Of a stretch of DNA of 36,665 bases, positions 1 to 9,396 are shown piece after piece (positions within the stretch are counted from its first letter, which is position 1; each line of letters starts with the position of its first letter). The stretch is taken from contig JANDJZ010000554.1 in NCBI GenBank assembly GCA_027943245.1, forward strand, positions 1 through 36,665, in the 5' to 3' direction. The translations under genes were made by a program, and so were the position numbers. Source of the DNA: Acanthamoeba sp. SK_2022b. Taxonomy: Eukaryota; Discosea; Longamoebia; Acanthamoebidae. The notes beneath the pieces were generated by a model that searched no databases, was not told the DNA's origin, and worked only from the letters and a program-made list of their open reading frames with translations.

Positions 1-19
1 CCTAACCCTAACCCTAACC

Positions 20-60
<41 letters not shown>

Positions 61-194
61 CCCTAACCCTAACCCTAACCCTAACCCTAACCCTAACCCT
101 AACCCTAACCCTAACCCTAACCCTAACCCTAACCCTAACCCTAACCCTAACCCTAACCCTAACCCTAACCCTAACCCTAACCCTAACCCTAACC

Positions 195-235
<41 letters not shown>

Positions 236-236
236 C

Positions 237-267
<31 letters not shown>

Positions 268-271
268 ACCC
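1..271. repeat. Telomeric repeat array (CCCTAA)n
   Basis: Near-perfect tandem CCCTAA hexamers run from the first base, oriented C-rich strand 5' to 3', as expected at the left end of a chromosome. Occasional variant units occur: CCCTAAA (near 37-43 and 211-217, and again in the last 35 bases) and CCCCTAA (near 235). Variants cluster at the inner edge, the usual pattern of a genuine telomere grading into subtelomere. The G-rich strand would read TTAGGG. Confidence 0.97.
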
Positions 272-826
272 TTCTCCTCTTGTCTTGTACTTAGCGTTTT
301 TCTCCCTCTCTCTCCAGCCACAGCAATAACATGCCTGGCATTGTGGTGTCTTGTTTTAAAAAACCTGTTAATAAAAACTCGATTACCCTAACCCTTGTGA
401 TACCCTTTATCCACCCCCAAAAAAGGGTTTTCTGCTGTCTGTTTTGGTCTAGCTATCTTTGTTAGCCCACAATTTAATAAACAACCTGGGTCAACTTTTC
501 CAAAAATTAACATTGTAAATTCTCTATCTCTGATACTTGGACATATCAGTGCTATTCGTTTGTGCCATTGAATAGAGCGTGAATTATCACATCTGAATAA
601 TGCTTAATTGTATGTGTAGAAAACAAAAACCACAGACTTTTTTTGTAATGGATAGGGCCTTTGTATAGGGCGTGTTCCAGATAAAATTCAAAGATTTGCG
701 TCTAACTCTATAACGACGTAACGATATGAGAATTAGACAGGTGCATCTTGTAGCTGAGCTCTTGCTCTACAAAAGCATATAGTATTCAACAATGTAGGAT
801 GATCTGTAGCTTTGTGCTCTAGCCCT
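272..826. other. Subtelomeric spacer, AT-rich, no gene seen
   Basis: No open frame with recognisable protein character is visible. A single interstitial ACCCTAACCC motif lies near 386. The sequence is AT-rich and poor in CpG, unlike the gene-bearing DNA that starts near 1440. Confidence 0.6.
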
Positions 827-976
827 ATGGATGCTCTTGGGAGACATGCCATGGCCTGTGCAGCTGAGAATGGCCAGCTGGAGGTGCTCACATGGCTCCA
901 TGCCAATGGATGCCCTTGGGACATGGAGGCTTCCACTGTTGCATGTCAAAATGGTCACTTCAAGGTGCTTGAATAG
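827..976 (+). pseudogene. Ankyrin-repeat protein fragment
   Basis: A 49-codon frame contains ACAAENGQLEVLTWLHANG followed by CPWD and then ACQNGHFKVLE before a stop. This matches the ankyrin-repeat flavour with AAENGHLEVLKWLRANGCPWD units that is abundant in amoebae and in giant viruses infecting them (established family pattern). Only about one and a half repeats survive. In-frame stops lie just upstream (TGA at 800-802) and at the end (TAG at 974-976), so this is a relic rather than a gene. Its CpG-poor composition groups it with the repeat-derived DNA of the window rather than with the host genes. Confidence 0.7.
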
Positions 977-1528
977 ATAAGAGCAAATTGTCTCTGATGT
1001 CTAAAGCATGTTCCACAAGAAAAATTACACAGATCATAGCTGCACTTTTGATGAGTGATTTTGTCACAGGCCTCTTCCACTGCCTAGAAGACACTTGATG
1101 CCAACACACAGCGGCCTCTCCAGAGCATTGCCCTGGACAACTTGCACCACCATCAGAGGCCAGCAGAAATGACAAAGTTCCCATGGTACTACACCATCTA
1201 CCCCTCTTCACCTCTGTCCTGTTCACCCTGCTGCTGGTCATGTTGCCTGTCAACCTACTGCCATTCCATGAGGCTACCTTGGCACGTTGTCTTGCCATAG
1301 ATGACAAGCAGGCCCATGGGGATGGTGATGCTCTCCTTGGTGTCAGGGGCCAGCCTGTCATCAAGGGTGGCACTGGGGTGGTCACAAATAAATAATAAAT
1401 AATAAATTCTTTCTTACAGGTTATCATACAAGAAAAAACGAAAAAGAAAAGCTCTCCACTCGCGATGTAGCTCTTGCTTGCTCGTCACGTGTGGTCGTCA
1501 GTTGATCCTGCATGTGTTCTCTCTGTGT
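977..1528. other. CpG-poor subtelomeric DNA with a short coding-like remnant
   Basis: On the minus strand, 1362-1255 reads DDRLAPDTKESITIPMGLLV and continues to a stop at 1255-1257. An adjoining frame upstream reads VTTPVPPL. This looks like an eroded, frameshifted coding fragment, but I do not recognise the family. From about 1440 onward CpG content rises and the 3' end of the RFX gene begins. Nothing else supportable is present. Confidence 0.35.
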
Positions 1529-4500
1529 TCACGAGCCCATATCGGGGTTGAAGAGAGAAGTGATGTCGGCATCCACGTTTTGGAGCAGAAGAGGAGGCAG
1601 GTCGTTCAAATCCTCATCCAAAAAGAGCGAAAACGAGTTGCGTGCCATGTCGATGGACTGTAACAGAGGCACGCGCGAGACAATGAGGAGATGATGATGA
1701 TGATGATAAGTCCGGGACATTGCCACAACACCTCCTCTCCCTCCGTGAAAACGCACCTGATCGTTCAAAAATTGGGCGTGATCGGCGTTGGTCATGCCCA
1801 GCAGGTTATCGGAAGACTGCGTATGAGACTGGGAGAGGATCTGCGCAAGGAGGGAACCATGGTGAGTTACGTGCCCTACGCGGTCGCCGCCAGAGCGTAC
1901 ATGGCATGTCGCAGATGGCTCTGATGATGATGATGATGATGATGATGACTGTGAAGCCACAGAATAGGAACCCACCTTCACATTGTTGGCCGACCCGTCC
2001 TGATAATCGCCTATGTAATTGAGAGTCTGCACACATCACCACAGTCGACACCAGAGTGAGAAAGAGAGAGAGAGAGAGAGAGCCACCAATCCATGATAAA
2101 TAAATAGGGAGAAAGAGTTAGGGTGAGGCGAACCATGTTCTGAAGCGCCTCCAGATCGAGGGGTGTGAGGCCTGATTCGCTGTGGGTCTCGGGGTCTTCA
2201 GAAACCTCCGGTTCTTCTCCGTGGTACATTCCTCCGGGAGGCATGGACGACCATTGTGTCTGCGCTGGATTGTGGATTGGATGCTGAGGCTGGGTTGTTG
2301 GCTCGGTTTTCTGCGCCCAAACACGGGCGAAGCATGCACATGTAAGCAGGGGCTCTCTATGTATCCCACGCCAGGACTGGATTGGGCGGCGAAAGATTCC
2401 ATGGGGACTGAGGGCAAGCGCTTACCACAGTCGTCATGGAGTATGGCCCGGTCGGGCCGTTTGGGCTGGTCGACGCTACGGTCGGGTGAGGCGAGTGGGA
2501 AGGGGAGGGGACAGATGGTGACATTTCGGGCAAATTGTGCATGCGGCGCGAATTAACAGCTACCGGGCTCGTCTGCTCGGAAGGGAGCACGCCAACAAAC
2601 AGCAGTAATAAGCGTCAAATGCATAAACACCACTGCTTACTGCTTGCGCGCAACGTACGTTGGTCGGAAGGGGTACGGATCGCGGGGGTGAGGGGTAGAG
2701 GGCCGCCATCTTGTACTGCATTACCTTGCCCTCCATGTAGTATGACACGTAGGCATTGAGGAAGGTGAATAGAGCATGGAAGAACTCTGTGCAGAGTTGG
2801 CGATGGTCATGGTCGGAGTGAACGCAGTTAGCAGGTTGCTGCGTGCTTGGGAGCGGATTAGGGGACAAAGCGTGGTTACCGAGAGAAGGGGCGTCCCGAC
2901 ATGTCAGGTCGCACATAATGAGAGACGTGTACTGGGCCCAACAGAAGAGGAAGGTTTGAGCCCGGTAGATTGACTCAGAAAGCTTCTCGGGAGCGGGAAG
3001 GGCGCCCTGTTCGACGAGCTCGTCAGCCACAAGCCGCATCCAAGTCACAAACTGATCTAAGCTGCAGTGGTCCTCCAGCATCCCGCGCAGGTCCTCCGTT
3101 ACTGCATGGTTCACGACACGTGTCAAGTCAGCGGATCGGTTCATGCATCCTCGGGGGGGGGGGCTAACGCTGGGAGGAAATCGATCTACGTACTGGTGGC
3201 CGTGATGTAGTGCGGGACCGAATTCGATGCATTTGATGAGAAGAGCATGAAGGTCTTGTCCTGAATGATGTCAAACTCGATGCCGACCCAATCCACAAGC
3301 ATGATGCTCCAGTCCAAACACTCCCTGGCCTGGGAGTGTGGTGAAGTGTGGTGAAACGTCAGTAAGAACACAAAGCAGGAGGAGGAGGAGGAAGGAGGAA
3401 GGAAGGAATGCAAATTGGAGATCTCCTCGCATACCTGCTGAGCCAGCAGGTTGATCCGGCTCCTCTTGCGGAGGTTCAGCGCGAACCGCTTCACCTCGTG
3501 CAGCTTTCTGGCCGAAAACGCCGGAGGGAAGTGCTGTGTGGCCTTTTCCATCCACCCGCGAATGTGCTGGGAGAGATGAATGAGCGACTCGATCAGAGAC
3601 TTCACCTGCGGCTCGAACAGGGTCGGAAAAAAGAAGTCCAACGCCAACTGCGCGCACAGGATTGCGACCCCACAGTCATATATATATATATAGAAAAACA
3701 TACGTTTTCCATTAGAATCGGCCAGTCCTCGAGGAAGCAGAACACGGGTCAGGGACGCGCGAGGAGGTGAGTACGCTGTAAATGAGGCGGTCTTTGCTGG
3801 TGATGTGATTAATGACGTCCTCGCGCTGGAAGACCTCCTGGAAATCGCCAAAATTCTGCGACCAAAAGGCTACCAAGAGCGATTCGACCTGTAGAGTGCG
3901 TAAAAGCAGCAAGAGAGCGAGAGCACGAAAGAAAAAAAAATAAGAAGAAAAGAAACCACCGGTAAGAGGAGAAGCTATACATAGGGTTAAAACAGCAAAA
4001 GGAGAGGCGAGCTGGGTACCTCCGAAAAGGAACATGAACACAAGACCGAGAGGAGGTGCTGAGCATGTTGTTTATACAGAGACATGAAGTGCCGCAACTG
4101 CTGGACCAACGTCTCGCTCACCTCGCTCATAAAGGTGATCTATAATATCACGAAGCGGGGCAAGGGTAGTGGCGGTGAGTGAGGCCCGGTAAGAGAAAGC
4201 TCTATAATCGGCAGCTGCCGGGATGTGGTGGGGCGTACCTCTTCCAGGTCGAAGGACGGAAGGGCTGGTATGGGACGACGCATAAACTGCTCTCCGTCCT
4301 CTGGGTAATCGGGAAAGTCGAGCCTAAAAAGTGCGCAGCAGGTTATTAGGTGTGACATTAAGGCCGCATGTAAGCCCTTTGCCGGCTGCCAGTCATACGA
4401 GTACCCATCTTCCATCAGTTTATGAGCGCGACGCTGGCGCTTGGGAGGCGATGCCGTGACATCAGGCCCTCGCACTCTTCTGTTTTGGGCCTTTTTGCCC

Positions 4501-5502
4501 GTGATGATTGCGTCAGCAGGCACCTGGGCGAACACAACGACCGAGCGTGTTAGAGCCTGCTGCAAAACTCGAGTCGAGTCCGCTGCCGTCAAAGAGAAAC
4601 AATTGTGGGAGGGAGGGAGGGAGGGAGGGGGGCAATGGCGGGAGATACTTGAAGCTTGGAGGCAGAGCTGATACTGATGCCATGGTAGTGATGCTTTGTC
4701 TTGCCTCGTGGCCCCAGCCTTCGCGTCTTCAAGCGTGGGAAGACGGAACGAATGATTTTACCTAGTGGAGAGAACGAGCCTGATCAGCGTCGCTGCCACG
4801 TGTCGTTTACTTGTGTTCTTATTCTCCCTCCCTCCCTCCCTCCTTCGTCCGTCCCTCGCTCTTCAATGAGTATGTGCATGTGTGCTGCTGCAGAGATGGA
4901 ATTGGTTACGTACCAAAGTTGGCCATGTTGGTGAACTGAATGTTGTTATCCTCACAAAAGTCTTTGTAGTGCTGGTAGACAAGGTGTTTCGGTATGCAGG
5001 AGTTACCACTGGCCTCGTAGTTCTCCTTAATCCTGATGAATAAGAAGAAGGCAAGGTCAAGGCACAGTTTATGGGTTCCTGTTCCCGATCGAGAAAACTT
5101 CAGCATCTAAATGATTAAGCAACTGAAAAAAAAAGGGATAAAAATAGAAAATAAACGGCCGTAGTACCACTGAATGACCAGCGGCAGGGCGTCCTTCTTG
5201 GAGATCTTTTGAGAGTTATCTCCATCGCCAGCATCACCTTCTCTGTCCCAGGAACCCGTTTCATCACCATCATCGCCCTCCTCCTATTGTTTTTTAAAAA
5301 AAATCACCCCCACATTTTAATAATTAATAAAGTAAGTCCGCTGCGCGGGGGGAAAAAGAAAGTAATTTAAACATGATGATATAATGATAAATCAATTTCA
5401 AGAGTGTGCAGTCCAGTTGTAGCGTACGTTGAGGCTGAGGTGGGACAGAGGTGACAAAGCCTCTTCATCACTGTCCACCTCCTCTTTAAATTCCATATCC
5501 AT
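1529..5502 (-). CDS. RFX-family transcription factor (multi-exon)
   Basis: The winged-helix RFX DNA-binding domain is clear across three exons. Exon 5283-5168 ends in LVIQW, exon 5032-4914 reads [20 protein letters not shown] and ends NMANFG, and exon 4761-4649 reads [20 protein letters not shown] then TKHHYHGI. These match the family pattern QWLKxNYE...LY.HY..FC...FGK.IR..FP...TRRLG.RG.SKYHY.GI. The start ATG at 5502 opens an acidic first exon (5502-5428). Exon 4523-4239 contains a basic [10 protein letters not shown] stretch. Further down, [19 protein letters not shown] (about 3630-3430) and [20 protein letters not shown] (about 3144-3085) resemble the conserved central and dimerisation regions. 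The C-terminus is Ser- and His-rich and ends at 1529. Introns start GTAC or GTAA. Expected role: nuclear sequence-specific regulator binding X-box motifs. Exon boundaries after 4239 are approximate. Confidence 0.9.
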
Positions 5503-6028
5503 GGTCGGGAACGAAGACGAAATGTGTAGCCGTTACGGAGTTCTATAATCCTAAGGATCCGTCCACAACAGCAGACTGCCGACCGAAGGCTCCCGCGGGG
5601 TTATCGAAACAGTCCGCTAAGATGGATGGATGTGATTGAGTCGATTGTTTCTCGGGGGGGGGGCTAAGTAAAGGAGGTCCCAGGCAGCTGCGCTAAAATC
5701 GGTCTCTGATTTTTTTCCGTCTAAAACCAACGCGACTGGCTCCCCGTCTTCCTCCTCGCGCGGCCCAACCGCGGTTATATCACTTGGCCAAGTCAAGTCG
5801 ACCCTCGCGAGAGCCTTGTTTTTCTCTTCTCTCTGTTCGCCGCAGCTGGCTTTCTTTTGCCCGTCGTCTAAAAAGAGCGAACAGTAGTCACGTTTTTTGG
5901 CTAATGGAAAAGAATGCCAATTATGCCTGCCCCCCCCCGTCCTGACTGTTCGTTTTTTATAATGGGTGTCTCTCATCTCCGCGTGTTCCCCACACTCCTC
6001 GATTATAATCGAGGTACTACCTAACCAT
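5503..6028. promoter_or_regulatory. Intergenic region upstream of the RFX gene
   Basis: This stretch lies between the RFX start codon and the stop codon of the next minus-strand gene, so it must hold the RFX promoter and the neighbour's 3' end. It contains short G or C homopolymers (near 5656 and 5931). I see no convincing TATA box or other gene. Confidence 0.4.
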
Positions 6029-7204
6029 TTAGTCGTCGGCATCTTCCTCATCTTCCTCGACTTCGAAGTCCGCATCCTCCTCGTCGTCTTGATCAGCGTC
6101 ATGGTCGTCGTCATCTTCGTCCTCTGACGGCAGCTCCTCGCCGGCTACAATCGCCGATATGAACCCTGAATAGGGATCGTCGTCGCCTCCGTCGCCGCCG
6201 CCGCCGCCGTTGTTATCCTCTTCTCCCTCTACGTCTGCGTCTTCTGCACCGGGAACTTGCAGACCAGCTAGGAAGTCAGCCAACGGAATGCCTTCGTCGT
6301 CTGCACCAATCTGGCCGTCGCTACCATCCTTCTGCTTGACAAACAACACTAGTGTTGTTTTGGTGTTGCATGTTAGGATGGCACCAGCGGGTTGGGCATA
6401 TGGGGGCGGATACTTCTTCTTCTTCTTATTCTTCTTATTATTATTATTGAGGGGAAGAGAAGTCAGCTTCACAATCAGTCTCTGTGTACACAGGATCCAA
6501 GGAGGTAACACGTGGGTGAGCACCTGGGTGAGCAGGATCAGCCGTGTCCGTAGGAAGGGCGAGATAGACGTAGGAGCCGCTGCTTCGTCGCTTGGCCGAC
6601 CCGACTTCGACGGCAGGTCTTCCTCCGCGAGTCGAGGGTGCCCACCAGTTTCTCAGCTCTACGTCGCACAGGTCCCATGTTTCGCTCTCAAACAGCTCGG
6701 AGGGGAAGGTGAAGGCGTTGAGCTCGAGGAAAGCAGGCGCTAGAGCGGCCGACGTCGAAGCAGCAGAGGAAGCGGCAGCGGAGGAGGAGGAAGAAGAGGA
6801 GGTGGTGGCCTCCTCTGGGCCAGCGGTCGTGCTACCGCCGCCTGCAGTCGGCTGTGCTCCCAGCCGACGAAGCTGGCACAGGACAGAGTCGCCAAGCGCA
6901 GATGGAGTGGTGGTAGCGCGAGTTGAGGCAGGGTTGGCCTTGAGTTTCTTGGAGGTGCCTCCCGCCCCCTAACCGATTGGTAACGTGGGTGGTGGTCAGG
7001 TGGTGGTGGTGGTGGTGGTGGTGGTGGTGGTGGTGGTGGTGGTGGATAATAATATAAGTCTCTCCTTTCCCAATCTTCCTCTCTTGGTCCAAATTATTGG
7101 TTACTGTGCGTGAGAGTGAGTACCTCAACTTCAATTTGAGTATCTACCAGTTCTTTTGCAGCGGCATGAGAGCCGCAAGCGCCATCTATCTCCTTCCTCT
7201 TCAT
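6029..7204 (-). CDS. Acidic low-complexity protein, function unknown
   Basis: Three exons join in phase to give 281 residues: 7204-7124 (MKRKEIDGACGSHAAAKELV onward), 6968-6524 and 6348-6029. The acceptor at 6349 follows a CTAAC branch-like motif. The middle holds an Ala/Ser/Thr-rich linker and then an ordered-looking block, ELNAFTFPSELFESETWDLC followed by DVELRNWW. The last 60 or so residues are almost entirely Asp/Glu with a Gly run and end EEDADD. An acidic tail of this type is common in histone- or basic-protein-binding nuclear factors, but I do not recognise the family and assign no function. The start lies only about 95 bases downstream of the MAT1 stop, same strand. The first intron contains a (GGT)n tract. 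Confidence 0.65.
6999..7045. repeat. (GGT)n microsatellite
   Basis: About 15 GGT/GTG units lie inside the first intron of the acidic-protein gene. On the transcribed strand this reads as a CCA/CAC-rich tract upstream of the acceptor. Confidence 0.9.
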
Positions 7205-7298
7205 CGCAATCCGTACCCCCGAGGAATGGAATCAGAGCTGAACACACAGGAAACGCCCGGAAATGCCCAGCCAGGAAAAGGCCTTTTTTTTCCGGCGC

Positions 7299-8794
7299 TC
7301 AGGCCCAGAGACTGTCCAGGGCTTCCTCAAGCGCTCGTCTTCTCACAAGCTCGAATTTGTATCCGCCTGCAGCTGACCTGGCCTCTTGCTCCGGTGTTAG
7401 GTAAGTAGGCACAACGTCTCGCATGATGGTGCCTCCGCCAACCTTTTGGGAGTTGGCGCGAACAGTCAGAACGGCACGACTTGGATTGGGGGGGGGGAAC
7501 ACGATCTATGGCGATATACTGGCCACAAGAGCACTCGCGCGATGGGGCGTGTAAAAGGGAGGGGAGCGTGCCGGAGCTTGGCCGGGTAGTTGGCCATGAG
7601 CTAGAGATCTTCCTACTGCACACACCTGGGTTAGTTTCTTGTTATTCTCTTACTTGAAGGTTCTTGCGTGACATACCTCCGCCTGCAGGAGTGGCGACGG
7701 GTCTGGGCAAGGCCATGCCGGCCGGAGCAGCTTGAGGTCGGTAGGTATAGGATGCTGCTGGTGGTGGCGCCATGTTGCCTGACGAAACAGGGCCGAGGTG
7801 AGCTGCAGCGTAGATTGCTTGGCAGGAGGAGGGGGGGGGGAAACATCACTGTACCAGTAGCGGTTGTTGTGATAGATTCGGCAGCTGCCACAAGAGCCGG
7901 TCCCTCAGGCTTGACTAACGTTTGCGCATTCTGAAGAAAGGTCGCACTGCTAATTGTGCCCCTCGCCTGTCACATGCGGGTAGTGGGACCGACGTATTGC
8001 ATGAGTCGGATGCCATGACGGCGATGACGGGGATAACACTGTACCAGACTCTCGAGCATGCTCTCTCGTTGAGTGCGCTCAAACTTTTGAGCTTCGTCGT
8101 GTAAATAAAGCTCTCTCCTTCTTCTTGTTTCATCTTCTGTAACCTCGAGTCGCGGCAGGCTCTTCCGCTTGTATCGTCCGTACTGCTTCATTGTTTCTTT
8201 GGTATCTACATCGTTCGGTATCTTATAAACTGTTTTTAAAATGAGATAAGATCAGACACACACACACACACACAGAGAGAGAGAGGAGAATGGCGAGCGC
8301 ATTATATCAACACGGCCTTGAGTGGACTCGGCGTGTGCCAAGCGGCGTACCAATGGTCTCAACTTCCTCCAAGTATTTGTTATAATCCTTCAGAGTCGAG
8401 AACAAGTCGCCTGTCTTCATCAAACTGAGGCACGCACACGAACGCGCAGGGGCGGGAAGGGGTGTGTGAGTTTGGGTGAAATAATGGAGGCGCCAACAAG
8501 AGAATTGCATGGGAGAGAAGAGGAGAACAAGCGTCGCGTGACATGTCACAGTAAGAGCAGCAAGTTATGGAGTACTCGGACAGAACAACTTTGCGGACAG
8601 CCCCCTCCATATCGAGGAGCTTGGTGTGTTGCGAGTGCTGGAAGAAGCTCGTGCGAGAAAGAGCGAACTTGCAGACAGGACACGCCATCACTGCCGCGCT
8701 TGAGAGCCCACGCACGAGGCAGTCATTGCACCTGGTGGTGAACTCGAGTGAGCGACCCCGGGCAAAGAGAGCGCAGTTGACAGTTGGAGTGCCG

Positions 8795-8830
<36 letters not shown>

Positions 8831-9143
8831 AGTCGGAATGCGAGATAACACAAACTGAGCGCACTTCTCCGACGTACATGACGTGGCCGCACAAAGAAAG
8901 CCAGAAAGGCGTGCTCGACGATGCGTTGTGTACCTGCAGTTTAGGGTTAGGAGAACTCGTCACGCGAATGCCCTCCAGCGACGAAAAGATGAAGAAAAGG
9001 GGGGGGGTAGCTCGTGTGGAGATCATTCATATTTTGTATGATCGCGGCAGCCACAAAAATTGACACATGGAAACCAACCAACACATCAATCGTACTTGCT
9101 GAATACATATGGGGCACTTATCCTGCAGTAGTCCTGCTTGCAT
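7299..9143 (-). CDS. MAT1: CDK-activating kinase assembly factor MAT1 (TFIIH subunit)
   Basis: Exons 9143-9096, 8933-8878 and 8731-8576 join in phase to give an N-terminal C3HC4 RING: CPIC, then CGHVMCNDC, then CPVC. Next come SRTSFFQHSQHTKLLDMEGA and VRKVVLSEY, the linker that follows the MAT1 RING. Exon 8424-8351 gives LKDYNKYLEEVETI, matching the family's LREYNDFLEEVEEI. Exon 8229-8045 gives the long charged helix (VYKIPNDVDTKETM...). Exons 7930-7855 and 7778-7677 are Ala/Pro-rich. The C-terminus, SAAGGYKFELVRRRALEEAL then DSLWA, matches the family end [23 protein letters not shown]. MAT1 stabilises CDK7-cyclin H and tethers the kinase to core TFIIH in the nucleus. The joins between 7677 and 7450 are the least certain. 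The gene is divergent from the large helical-protein gene. Confidence 0.88.
8793..8830. repeat. (GCGT)n microsatellite in MAT1 intron 2
   Basis: Nine or so uninterrupted GCGT units lie within the intron between 8878 and 8731 of the MAT1 gene. Confidence 0.9.
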
Positions 9144-9396
9144 TTTGGTATTTCTTGCTAGCGGGGGCCGTAAGCGCGCAGCTTAGCTGTTGGAGTCTTG
9201 GATTCACGAACGCGCGGCCTATCCAACAGCTGTTAAATAAAAAGAAAAAGCGCAAGAAATGGAGGGGTTTGATAAATAGATTTTCGGTTTCTGGCGCACC
9301 CGTACAGCAAGGGGAGGAGGAGGAGGCAGCTGCTGGGAGTAGTGCGGAAAAGGACGACGGATTGATTTAAAAGCGCCCGCGGCCTCCTCAACTACT
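9144..9396. promoter_or_regulatory. Bidirectional upstream region, MAT1 / large helical-protein gene
   Basis: Only 253 bases separate the two divergent start codons. A TTAAATAAAA stretch lies near 9234. No other element is convincing. Confidence 0.4.

Noticed and set aside
827..976. Integrated giant-virus gene
   Set aside because: The CPWD-type ankyrin repeat is shared by amoebae and their viruses; one and a half repeats cannot show the direction of transfer.
1691..2032. Frames with His or Met runs from (GAT)n and (CAT)n
   Set aside because: They are shadow translations of trinucleotide repeats in the C-terminal exons of the RFX gene.
8940..8955. Interstitial telomere or telomere-fusion scar
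   Set aside because: Only TTAGGGTTAGG, under two units, inside a MAT1 intron; too short to mean more than chance.
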